Assembly (NCBI GenBank): GCA_016288355.1
Contig: JAEEYY010000011.1
Coordinates: 1 to 21,551, forward strand
Direction of reading: 5' to 3'
DNA from: Synergistes sp.
Lineage (GTDB): Bacteria > Synergistota > Synergistia > Synergistales > Synergistaceae
DNA length: 21,551 bases
Each line of letters begins with the position of its first letter. Within the stretch, counting starts at the first letter, position 1. A program made the position numbers and the translations under genes. Of this stretch, positions 14,530-21,551 are shown piece by piece. Below the pieces are notes generated by a model. The model was not told where the DNA came from, did not search any database, and saw nothing but the letters and a program-made list of their open reading frames with translations.

Positions 14530-14973
14530 ATGAAAAAATCCGTTAAGATCCTGCTGGTTCTGTCAGTCGTTTTGATTGCCGCGACTCTTTTCCTTTTGTT
14601 TGCAAGACCTCTCGTCCGGGTGGTCAAAGAAAGGGATGAGAAGGGAAATATCAAATGGAATCTGGTTATAACGGGTCTTTCGTTCCGCGAGTTCCACGCG
14701 GGTGATCCCCTGGATTCGAACTTTTATAAATTCGAAAAGCTGGAAAACGGCGAATGGAAAGCCTGTGCCTTTACCCCCGAAGGGGAAAACGTCAGATCGG
14801 GTCTGTATCTCTGGTACTTTAACCATCCCGGGATGACACGAGCGGTTTTCCCGGATTTTGGATTTGTCTATGATCTTTCCGCGCCGGGGAAGTACCGCGT
14901 GCTGGTAACAATCGGCAACGATGTAAAATTTGAACACTCATTCACGCTCACCCGGCAGTTCCGTGTTGATTAA
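14530..14973 (+). CDS. Small membrane-anchored or secreted protein of unknown function
   Basis: The 147-residue protein starts MKKSVKILLVLSVVLIAAT, a positively charged tip and a hydrophobic helix (about 5-25) typical of a signal anchor. No lipobox cysteine is present. The rest is predicted mainly beta. Near residues 71-80 there is YKFEKLENGEWK, and near 116-124 LSAPGKYRV. That pairing, 'YxxEKLxxGxW' then 'GKYRV', resembles a bacterial Ig-like domain family (Big_14 type); this is only a resemblance from memory. A near-perfect AAAGGAGGT (14515-14523) lies 6 nt before the ATG. The gene is bounded by terminators on both sides. A clear promoter is not visible: only a weak TAAGAT at 14494 or 14499. 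Function is unknown. Confidence 0.75.
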   Translation: MKKSVKILLVLSVVLIAATLFLLFARPLVRVVKERDEKGNIKWNLVITGLSFREFHAGDPLDSNFYKFEKLENGEWKACAFTPEGENVRSGLYLWYFNHPGMTRAVFPDFGFVYDLSAPGKYRVLVTIGNDVKFEHSFTLTRQFRVD

Positions 14974-15024
14974 TGATGTTGCTGCTCAGGTGGGCGGTGG
15001 AAACAAGACAGAGCAGAGAAGCAG

Positions 15025-15058
15025 ATAGGCAGTGTCCTGCGCGGGGCACTGCCTATTT
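15025..15058 (+). terminator. Terminator after the small secreted protein
   Basis: A 13-bp stem (15025-15037 with 15044-15056), including one wobble pair, has a 6-nt loop. A weak T-rich tract follows (TTATAT, then TTTT). It separates this gene from the tldD promoter. Confidence 0.75.
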
Positions 15059-15103
15059 ATATGGTTTTGTGAACGGTGTCTTCCGTTCTCCGCTTCTTTG
15101 CGC

Positions 15104-15109
15104 TATAAT
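15104..15109 (+). promoter_or_regulatory. -10 box of the tldD-tldE-MFS operon
   Basis: A perfect TATAAT lies 87 bp before the tldD ATG. The matching -35 position (TTCCGT, 15081-15086, 17-bp spacer) is poor, suggesting an activator or a weak basal promoter. Confidence 0.5.
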
Positions 15110-15128
15110 CAGGCTGAATATAAACTGA

Positions 15129-15175
15129 CGGCGGGAACCGATGCTTCCGGGCTCATCCGATTCCGGAAGCCGCCG
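15129..15175 (+). other. Structured leader hairpin upstream of tldD
   Basis: CTTCCGG (15144-15150) pairs with CCGGAAG (15163-15169), and outer CGGCGG (15129-15134) pairs with CCGCCG (15170-15175). This makes a two-part stem with a one-sided bulge of about 9 nt. It lies in the predicted 5' untranslated region, 20 nt before the tldD start. It matches no riboswitch class I recognise. Confidence 0.45.
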
Positions 15176-15195
15176 ATACAGAAGGGAGATAACAT

Positions 15196-16533
15196 ATGAT
15201 ACAGTTTCGAGACGGTTTCTATGCCGACATCCGGATCGAAGACCGGAGCCGCACCGTCATTTCCTACAAAGCGGGAACGCTCGATGAGATGCGGAACCGC
15301 AGAGAAAAACAGGCGTTTCTTCGCGTTTACGACGGAAAACTCTGGTACTACGCGTCCGTAACGGACGTGGACCATCTGCAGAAAACACTGGACGGCCTCT
15401 ACGCGGCAGCAACGGAGAACCCGCATATTCTTGAAGATCCGGTCGTACGGCGCTTTGAGAAGAACCGCGCCAGCCTCTCGAATTTTGCGGACTGCTCGGT
15501 CCGGGATGTTCCGCTGAAGGATAAGCAGGCGCTTCTGCTGTCCTATCTGCCCCTGCTTAAGGAGGATTCCTGCATCACCCTGCCGGAAGGCAGCTATCTG
15601 GACCGAAACAGTCAGTTCTGTTTTCTGTCCAGCCTCGGCGCGGAAATCAGCTACGATTATCAGACCTGCGGCCTGACCTTCTCATTCAGTATGGCAGAGG
15701 GAGAGAAAAAATTCTCCGGCCACTGGCAGAAAGGCGGGACCCGTTTTGAGGAACTGCAGGGCCTGGAAGAAACGATACGCGCTGCGGTCAGAGAACAGGC
15801 TTATTTCCTGCGGAATTCTGTTCCGGTAGAGCCCGGGAAATATCCGGTCGTTCTGTCCCCTGAAGCGGCCGGCGTGTTTGCGCATGAATCCTTCGGCCAT
15901 AAGTCGGAATCGGATTTCATGCTCTCCGACGAATCCATGAAAGATGAGTGGCAGCTCGGGAAAACGGTCGGCTCGCCGATCCTGTCGATTGCGGAATACG
16001 GCGGTATCCCCGGCAGCGGCTATGTCCCGTATGACGACGAAGGCACCGCGGCGCACAAGAATTATCTGATCAAAAACGGCGTCCTGGCGGGGCGCCTGCA
16101 CAGCGCGGCGACCGCTGCCGCCCTTAATGAAGAATTGACCGGCAACGCCCGCGCGATCGACTGCAGCTTCGAACCCATCGTCCGTATGACCACGACCTAT
16201 ATCGAAGGCGGCGACCTCGATTTCGATGAGCTCATCGCGCCGATCGAAAAGGGCTATTTCATCAAAACGATCCGCCACGGCAGCGGTATGAGCACGTTCA
16301 CGATCGCGCCGTCGTTGGCTTACGAGATCGAGAACGGCAGGCTCGGCCGTCCGGTCCAGATCAGTGTTCTCACGGGCTCCGTGTTCGAGACGCTCGGCCT
16401 GATCGACGGGCTTACGAAAGATGTGGAGATGCTGTCCTTCGTGAGCGGCGGCTGCGGCAAGATGGAGCAGATGGGCCTGCCCGTCGGCTTTGGCGGTCCT
16501 TTCGTCCGGGTCTCGTCCATGAACGTACAGTGA
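15196..16533 (+). CDS. tldD: TldD-family zinc metalloprotease subunit
   Basis: The 445-residue protein carries the TldD active-site motif HESFGH (His230, Glu231, His235; HExxxH). The C-terminal CGKMEQMGLPVGFGGP region has Cys420, which fits the third metal ligand known from the E. coli enzyme. It is slightly shorter than E. coli TldD, mainly at the N-terminus. TldD and TldE form a heterodimeric protease that degrades unfolded peptides; in some bacteria it removes leader peptides from RiPP antibiotics. Only TldD holds the metal site. A GGGAG site lies 8 nt before the ATG. tldE follows after 10 bp. No RiPP precursor or modifying enzyme is recognisable nearby, so general peptide turnover is the default reading. 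Confidence 0.92.
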   Translation: MIQFRDGFYADIRIEDRSRTVISYKAGTLDEMRNRREKQAFLRVYDGKLWYYASVTDVDHLQKTLDGLYAAATENPHILEDPVVRRFEKNRASLSNFADCSVRDVPLKDKQALLLSYLPLLKEDSCITLPEGSYLDRNSQFCFLSSLGAEISYDYQTCGLTFSFSMAEGEKKFSGHWQKGGTRFEELQGLEETIRAAVREQAYFLRNSVPVEPGKYPVVLSPEAAGVFAHESFGHKSESDFMLSDESMKDEWQLGKTVGSPILSIAEYGGIPGSGYVPYDDEGTAAHKNYLIKNGVLAGRLHSAATAAALNEELTGNARAIDCSFEPIVRMTTTYIEGGDLDFDELIAPIEKGYFIKTIRHGSGMSTFTIAPSLAYEIENGRLGRPVQISVLTGSVFETLGLIDGLTKDVEMLSFVSGGCGKMEQMGLPVGFGGPFVRVSSMNVQ

Positions 16534-16543
16534 GGTGGAAGCA

Positions 16544-17761
16544 ATGGAAAAAGAATTTTTGAAAGAAACGCAGCACAGCGTCACGCTGAACGTTACCGCG
16601 GGCAAAATCGACAGCTTCCGCGAGATCGAAAAAACGACCGGAACGGTCCGGGTCTATGAAAACGGCCTGATCGGAGTCGCCGGCTGTCTGGGAGAACCGG
16701 ACGAGGAGAAGCTCACCGAACAGGCGAAGGAAGCCCTCGGTTTCGGGATCCCCTATCCCTGCCGTCTCGAAGGCTCCCTGGAGCGGGAAGAGCATCAGGG
16801 CGGGGAGATCCTCCCGATCCCGGCCTTCATCCCCACGATGCAGGATTTTCTGGACCGGCTCTCGGAGCTCTGCCCGAAGTTCGCGTTTTCCAACAAGATC
16901 CGGCTGGTGGACGAACGGTCGGAATACCGCAATTCCGCGGGACGGAAGCTGCTCTTTACCGGCCATGCGATTACGGTGGAACTGCTCGCGCAGAACCGCG
17001 GGTCCGGCAATCTGTTCGATACATTTTTTGTCTGGGGCGGGGATCATTTCGACGCGGATGAGCTTCTAGCCTATTTCAAGAAGCAGTACGATGCGTTCTA
17101 TACGCCCGCGGAGCTGGAACCCGGACGCTATCCCGTTGTGGCGCAGGCGGAAAACCTGTGCGGATCGTTCCTGCAGCACTTCATCGGCGACCTGTATGTC
17201 GCGGGGGCTTCTCTGGTCAGCGGAAAGCTGGGAGAGAAAGTGTTTTCCGAAAAGCTGACGATGTGTGACGACAGAAACGCGGCGACCTCGCCCGGGACCT
17301 GCTTTTTCGATGCCGAAGGATGCATCGCAAAAGACTTCAGGCCGACGCTGATCGAAAAGGGCGTGCTGACCGGCCTGCTGACTACGAAAAAAACGGCGGA
17401 GCAGTACGGTCTTCCGAATCTCGGAAACGCCAGTGCGCCGTACGACGGGGTCCCGGATATCGGGTTCAGCCGCCTTTATCCGGAAGCGACGGCGAAGTCC
17501 CTGAAGGACCTGGTCCCCGGCAAAGCCGTGCTCGTGGTTGTGGCATCCGGCGGCGATACTACACCCGACGGACACTTTGCGACACCGGTACAGATGGCCT
17601 ATCTGCTGGAAGACGGGGAACTGAAGGGCCGTCTGCCCGAGCTGAGCATCAGCGGCAGTTTCTACGATATGCTCGGAAAAGACTATATCGGCGCCGTCCA
17701 TAACGATCCGATCGAGAACGAGATGCTGATCGCCGTAGAGATGGATGTGACAAAAATCTGA
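16544..17761 (+). CDS. tldE: TldE/PmbA-family protease partner subunit
   Basis: I place the start at ATG 16544 (405 residues) behind GAGGTGG. A GTG at 16535 would fall inside that ribosome binding site. The protein belongs to the PmbA/TldD superfamily. It shares the N-terminal substrate-tunnel fold and the C-terminal barrel, for example EPGRYPVVAQAE and the TPDGHFATPVQMAYLLEDGE region. It lacks an HExxxH motif, as expected for TldE. Where TldD has AHESFGH, this protein has AENLCGSFLQH. It should assemble with the adjacent TldD to form the active protease. The gene lies 10 bp after tldD and 19 bp before the first MFS gene, within one operon. Confidence 0.88.
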   Translation: MEKEFLKETQHSVTLNVTAGKIDSFREIEKTTGTVRVYENGLIGVAGCLGEPDEEKLTEQAKEALGFGIPYPCRLEGSLEREEHQGGEILPIPAFIPTMQDFLDRLSELCPKFAFSNKIRLVDERSEYRNSAGRKLLFTGHAITVELLAQNRGSGNLFDTFFVWGGDHFDADELLAYFKKQYDAFYTPAELEPGRYPVVAQAENLCGSFLQHFIGDLYVAGASLVSGKLGEKVFSEKLTMCDDRNAATSPGTCFFDAEGCIAKDFRPTLIEKGVLTGLLTTKKTAEQYGLPNLGNASAPYDGVPDIGFSRLYPEATAKSLKDLVPGKAVLVVVASGGDTTPDGHFATPVQMAYLLEDGELKGRLPELSISGSFYDMLGKDYIGAVHNDPIENEMLIAVEMDVTKI

Positions 17762-17780
17762 CTGAAATTAGGAGGCTGCC

Positions 17781-19085
17781 ATGGACCGCACTCCGAAAAC
17801 CAAACAGAACGACAGCTACAGGTGGTGGATCGTAGCCGCCAGCTTTATCATGGTTTTTACCTGCCTGGGCTTCTGCAGCACCACGAAAGGGCTGTATCTG
17901 GCGGCCATCACGGAGGCCCTGCATCTGGAACGGGGGCTGTTTTCGCTGAATGACAGCATCCGGTATCTGACGACGGCCGCCCTGAACCTGTTCTTCGGGG
18001 CGCTGGTGGCCCGCTTCGGTCCGCGGAAACTGGCGGCAGCGGGCTTTGCCTCCCTCATCGCTTCCGTGCTGGTCTATTCCGTCGCGGAAAGCATTTACGT
18101 GTTCTATATCGGCGGGGCCCTGCTGGGCATGGGCCTTGCCTGGACGACCACCACGATGGTGGCGTATATGGTCAATGCCTGGTGCTCGGAGCACAAGGGG
18201 ACCATCATGGGCGCCGTACTGGCGGCCAACGGACTGGGCGGCGCCCTGGCCGCACAGATCCTCTCCGGGATTATCTACGGCAGCGAGGACGGTTTCGGCT
18301 ACCGGAATGCCTACCGCCTGACTGCGATCATCCTGCTGACAGTCGGGCTGTTCGTTTTTCTTGTCTACCGGGACAAACCGGGCGGAAGTCTGCCGCCGGT
18401 CAAAAACGAAAAGAAAGTCCGCGGGGAGAGCTGGGGCGGGCTGTCGTTTGAAGAAGCGGTGCGCAGGCCCTATTTCTACATGGCAGCTCTGTGCGTGTTT
18501 CTGACGGGAATGGCCCTGCAGAGCATCAACGGGATTTCCGCCGCTCATTTCAGGGATGTCGGGTTTGACGCCGCCTTCATCGCTACGGTCGTCAGCATCC
18601 ATTCCATTGCACTGGCGGCTTTTAAGTTCCTGACCGGCATCAGCTATGACCGGTTCGGCCTCTCGAAAACGATGCTTATCTGCAATGCGGCCGCACTGGC
18701 AATGGGACTGCTGCTGGCTTTTGCCCATACCGGCCCCTCGGGCAAGGCGATGGCGCTCGGTTTCGGCCTGCTGTCTCCGATCGCGCTGCCCCTGGAGACG
18801 ATTATGCTGCCCCTCATTGCCGGGGATCTGTTCGGCCGGAAGGCCTATGCCAAGATGCTGGGTATTTTTGTTTCCGTCAATACGTTCGGCTATGCGGTCG
18901 GAGCGCCGCTTGCCAATTTATGCTACGACCGGAGCGGCTCCTATAAGGGGATTATTCTGATCATGACCGGTGTCCTGGCCATGGTGGCTGTGGTTTTCCA
19001 GTGCGTGATCCGCCTTTCCTGCCGAATCCGCCGGGAAGTGGAAGAACGCGAAGCGGAGGAAAGCGGTGAACAGAATGAAAGATAA
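17781..19085 (+). CDS. MFS transporter (OFA-like)
   Basis: The 434-residue protein has about 12 hydrophobic segments arranged 6+6 with a charged central loop (~195-235), the major facilitator pattern. RFGPRKL after the second helix is the usual MFS loop 2-3 motif. NAWCSEHKGTIMGAVLAANGLGG resembles the OFA (oxalate/formate antiporter-like) and monocarboxylate branch, where a small organic acid is often the substrate. That assignment is inference. AGGAGG lies 5-6 nt before the ATG. The C-terminal tail is highly charged (EEREAEESGEQNER) and its codons overlap the start of the next gene by 20 nt, implying translational coupling. Confidence 0.87.
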   Translation: MDRTPKTKQNDSYRWWIVAASFIMVFTCLGFCSTTKGLYLAAITEALHLERGLFSLNDSIRYLTTAALNLFFGALVARFGPRKLAAAGFASLIASVLVYSVAESIYVFYIGGALLGMGLAWTTTTMVAYMVNAWCSEHKGTIMGAVLAANGLGGALAAQILSGIIYGSEDGFGYRNAYRLTAIILLTVGLFVFLVYRDKPGGSLPPVKNEKKVRGESWGGLSFEEAVRRPYFYMAALCVFLTGMALQSINGISAAHFRDVGFDAAFIATVVSIHSIALAAFKFLTGISYDRFGLSKTMLICNAAALAMGLLLAFAHTGPSGKAMALGFGLLSPIALPLETIMLPLIAGDLFGRKAYAKMLGIFVSVNTFGYAVGAPLANLCYDRSGSYKGIILIMTGVLAMVAVVFQCVIRLSCRIRREVEEREAEESGEQNER

Positions 19086-20379
19086 GAAACAGCAAAATCC
19101 GGGCCCGGCGGCTTCGCCGCGCTTTCACTATGCGTGGATTATCCTCGCAGCCTGCTGCCTGATGCAGAGTGCGATCACAGGCGTCGTGCAGAACGGGCGG
19201 GGCATCTTTTATGTCCCGGTCTGTACGGAACTGGGGATCGAAACCTCGGCTTTCACGCTCTATTCGCTGTTTCACGGGATCGGCAGCTTTCTCTGTCTGC
19301 CGCTTACGGCCCGCTTCTATAACCGGGTGCATCCCCGGATCGCCCTGTCGCTTGCTGCGGCTGTTTTCTGCGGTACGACAGCACTTATGGGTTCTTTTTC
19401 CACCCTGCCCGCGTTCTATACCCTGGGCTTTCTGCAGGGGGTCGGCGGCTCTCTTCTGGTCTTCTTTGTCTGCCCTATTTTAATCAACAACTGGTTCAAA
19501 GCGCATTACGGCTTCGCGATGGGCCTTTATGCCGCGTTTTCGGGCCTGGCCGGCGTTGTGGTCAACCCGCTCCTTTCCGCCGTGATCGAGTCTGCGGGCT
19601 GGCGGACGGGCTACCGCGTTCAGGGACTGCTGGCTTTTGCGCTGGCTCTCCCGGCGGCGCTGCTGATCCGGAGCCGGCAGCCGGAGGAAGCCGGTCTGAT
19701 GCGGCTCGGCGAGCAGGGCGCGGAAACGCGGGATCCGGAGAAAGAAGCCGGGCGGGCGGCAGAGGAGGCTGCCGTCACGGCCGCACCGGCAACGGTGCTG
19801 GAGAAGCGGATCCTGGTCTGGGTCCTGATCTTTACCCTGTTCTCCTCTGTCGTCAACGCATACTGCCAGCATATCGCGAAATATGCGTCATCGATAGGCC
19901 TGGCACCGGCAGTCGGAGCCCTGCTCGTTTCCTGCTCCATGGCCGGCAATATCGGGAGCAAGTTCGGCATCGGGGCGCTGAACGATAAAATAGGTGCGAA
20001 AAAAGCCCTTCTGATCGGCGCACTGGCTGTCATTCTGGGCTTTTCCGGGATGATCCTGTTTGCAGGGACCTTCCTCCTGTATCCGGCTGCCGTGCTTTCC
20101 GGCGTCTGCATGCCGCTCTGCTCGCTCTGCATCCCCATGCTGGCCAAGCATCTGTACCCGCCGGCACGCTACCGGAAGTTCTTCCCGAAGGTCACGATGC
20201 TGACGACCCTGGCTTCCTCGGCCGGTATCACGGTCCTCAGTCTGCTGTATGAGATCTGGGATTCCTATGTTCCGGTCTTTCTGCTGGGCATCACGTTCAC
20301 GGTCATCTGTGTGGTCAGTATCCTGGCTTCGGACCGACTGAAAAAAAGCGGAGAAGCGGGCATTGAAAAAACGGGCTGA
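19066..20379 (+). CDS. Second MFS transporter (OFA-like), overlapping the first
   Basis: The 437-residue protein is a diverged paralogue of the preceding transporter, with about 12 hydrophobic segments. It shares landmarks such as FHYAWIILAACC at the first helix and NNWFKAHYGFAMGLYAAFSGLAG at the fourth-fifth. The central loop is unusually long and acidic (about residues 205-245). I keep the GTG at 19066 because GGAGGA (19055-19060) is 5 nt away; the in-frame ATG at 19075 would be 14 nt away. The GTG lies inside the upstream gene's last codons. The stop codon at 20377-20379 is part of the terminator hairpin. The substrate is unknown. Confidence 0.86.
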   Translation: MNRMKDKKQQNPGPAASPRFHYAWIILAACCLMQSAITGVVQNGRGIFYVPVCTELGIETSAFTLYSLFHGIGSFLCLPLTARFYNRVHPRIALSLAAAVFCGTTALMGSFSTLPAFYTLGFLQGVGGSLLVFFVCPILINNWFKAHYGFAMGLYAAFSGLAGVVVNPLLSAVIESAGWRTGYRVQGLLAFALALPAALLIRSRQPEEAGLMRLGEQGAETRDPEKEAGRAAEEAAVTAAPATVLEKRILVWVLIFTLFSSVVNAYCQHIAKYASSIGLAPAVGALLVSCSMAGNIGSKFGIGALNDKIGAKKALLIGALAVILGFSGMILFAGTFLLYPAAVLSGVCMPLCSLCIPMLAKHLYPPARYRKFFPKVTMLTTLASSAGITVLSLLYEIWDSYVPVFLLGITFTVICVVSILASDRLKKSGEAGIEKTG

Positions 20380-20397
20380 ATAATCAGTCCGTTTTTT
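20366..20397. terminator. Bidirectional terminator between convergent genes
   Basis: AAAAAACGG (20366-20374) pairs with CCGTTTTTT (20389-20397), and CTGA pairs with TCAG inside, with an ATAA loop. T-runs arise on both strands, so it can end both the MFS transcript and the minus-strand transcript that stops at 20421. Confidence 0.88.
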
Positions 20398-20420
20398 GAT
20401 GGGAATCATGAAGACGGGAG

Positions 20421-21551
20421 CTACGGCGCGAGCGGTTCGAACGTGACCGGCATCGGCGCGGAAGTGACAGTCTTGTTTTTGTCACTCTTTATGATAAAAG
20501 TGAATGAGATCTGTGCATTTTTCAGCTCTTCCGGGGAACCGAAACCGGCTTCCGAAAGGGATGACTGGAGAAGCGTCAGACCGGCAAAGTCGCGGGAATT
20601 GCCCGTAAAGCTATTGAGACCGGTTATGGAACAGTAGATCGTCTTTCCGTCTGCGGTAATGGAAGCGCCCGTAACGGAAACAAACGTATCCGGATCCCCG
20701 TTATATTCGAAATAAGCATTGTAGGTATACAGGATATTGTCTTTCCCCTGATAAGTAAACGCTGAGGTCTCTCCGCCTTCGGTCAGCGCGATCAGCACGC
20801 CCTGCTCCTGAGCCAGAAGCTGGCTGTATGTGACCGGCTTCCGGGGCGTTCCGGTGGTCAGCAGTCCGGAACCGATTTCTTTGCGGTATCCGTTCTCCTG
20901 GGCCAGAATGATCCGGACCTCGGCATCGGCCAGATAGTCGGGGGTTCCTTCCTGAAAGATATCCGCCAGGCTCCAGTACCAGATGATCCCGTCGTATTCG
21001 CTTAATTCTGCCAGAAATTTATCGGAATACAGGGAGGATGAGGCGGATGTCGGGAAGCCGTTGATATGATAGACGCCGAGTGCCATGCTGCGTCCGGCCG
21101 GCTTGCGGATACTGTAGCGGATCCCCAGGGCCGGGGTGACGGAGGACATGGTTCCCTGATGGCCGAGAATCACTTTTTCGGCCCTGACGGAGACCTCGCT
21201 CGTTTCGATCAGAACCGTTTCTCCGATCTGACACTGCATAAGGGCAGGAAGGACGGAGGGATAGTTTTCCCGCAGAACGGTTTCCCGTTCGGCGGAGAAG
21301 AAGCCGGCGGATTCCTGTTCCGGAAGCAGCTGATACGAGATACTCAGAGACGCAGAGGATTTGATGTTTTTTCCGCCTTTTGAGAAGGAAATCTGGACGG
21401 CGCAGTCTTCGAAGTTTTCCGTTGCGGAGCTGCCTGCACTGAGCAGTTCTCTGATCCGGGGAAGGGCCTCGCCGGTCAGGGCCAGCGACGCAAAAGCGTC
21501 CAGGAAACGCTGCCGCTCTTCCGTGTCTTCAGGGTAATACGTGGCCTTCGC
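20421..21551 (-). CDS. Probable secreted repeat-containing protein, 5' end outside the window
   Basis: The minus-strand frame ends at the TAG (20423-20421) and stays open to base 21551, giving about 376 visible residues. The internal Met at 21239 is not a supported start because the frame continues upstream with protein-like sequence (YYPEDTEERQRFLDAF). The motif ETVLIETSEVSVRAEKVIL (about 21220-21164), followed by alternating strands, matches the repeat opener of the protein at the left edge of the window. The C-terminal part (SVTGASITADGKTIYCSITG) is also beta-rich. The tail AP-MPVTFEPLAP has no sorting motif or membrane anchor. Acidic, polar composition and the absence of catalytic motifs suggest a surface or lipoprotein. 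Function is unknown. Confidence 0.75.
   Translation of the reverse strand, partial: AKATYYPEDTEERQRFLDAFASLALTGEALPRIRELLSAGSSATENFEDCAVQISFSKGGKNIKSSASLSISYQLLPEQESAGFFSAERETVLRENYPSVLPALMQCQIGETVLIETSEVSVRAEKVILGHQGTMSSVTPALGIRYSIRKPAGRSMALGVYHINGFPTSASSSLYSDKFLAELSEYDGIIWYWSLADIFQEGTPDYLADAEVRIILAQENGYRKEIGSGLLTTGTPRKPVTYSQLLAQEQGVLIALTEGGETSAFTYQGKDNILYTYNAYFEYNGDPDTFVSVTGASITADGKTIYCSITGLNSFTGNSRDFAGLTLLQSSLSEAGFGSPEELKNAQISFTFIIKSDKNKTVTSAPMPVTFEPLAP

Noticed and set aside
14973..15128. 51-codon ORF overlapping the stop of the small secreted protein (TAATG)
   Set aside because: It runs through a 13-bp terminator hairpin and the -10 box of tldD, has Arg-rich non-protein-like composition and no ribosome binding site.
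16535..16543. GTG start for tldE three codons upstream
   Set aside because: The GTG lies inside the GAGGTGG ribosome binding site that serves the ATG at 16544.

Overview
The window looks like a chromosomal segment of a GC-rich (by eye mid-to-high 50s percent) Gram-positive bacterium of the Bacillota, most likely a Clostridia-type gut anaerobe. That is an inference. It rests on strong AGGAGG-type ribosome binding sites, sigma-A-like promoters with 17-bp spacers, a csoR-copA-copZ copper module, a MATE transporter fused to an RsbW-like ATPase domain, a Bacillus-like alanine dehydrogenase, and hairpin-rich GC intergenic elements. I see no rRNA, tRNA, CRISPR array, transposase or phage gene. No gap without a gene exceeds 300 bases.

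Layout. (1) 1-2291: the 3' part of a large, probably secreted protein made of about five beta-rich repeats behind a Pro/Thr/Glu linker. (2) 2349-4281: a hairpin carrying an embedded promoter, then a MATE-family transporter with a C-terminal HATPase domain and a terminator. (3) 4295-7322: a promoter followed by three same-strand genes (alpha/beta hydrolase, CapA-like phosphoesterase, SGNH-like hydrolase), interrupted by a multi-hairpin element. (4) 7361-8908, minus strand: a GT39/ArnT-like membrane glycosyltransferase, whose promoter is divergent from the next module. (5) 8988-11894: a copper-efflux operon controlled by CsoR through two 17-bp operator-like palindromes. Here copA runs in frame through a palindromic element into copZ, although copZ keeps its own ideal ribosome binding site. 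(6) 11877-12024: a degenerate 48-49-bp tandem repeat that copies the end of copZ. (7) 12030-14481: an M42 aminopeptidase and alanine dehydrogenase, then a strong terminator. (8) 14530-15056: a small membrane-anchored protein and a terminator. (9) 15104-20397: a structured leader, tldD, tldE and two overlapping MFS transporters, ending in a bidirectional terminator. (10) 20421-21551, minus strand: the 3' part of another probable surface protein, which shares a repeat motif with the protein at the left edge.

How the parts work together. The copper module is the clearest unit: CsoR senses Cu(I), CopA exports it and CopZ chaperones it. TldD and TldE form one heterodimeric metalloprotease. The M42 peptidase and alanine dehydrogenase fit peptide and amino-acid catabolism but have separate signals. 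The repeat proteins at the two edges may belong to one larger surface-protein locus. The points most worth a second look are the CopA-CopZ in-frame junction, the MATE-HATPase fusion, the repeat protein family, the copZ-tail tandem repeat, and the CsoR palindrome that sits on the csoR translation start.
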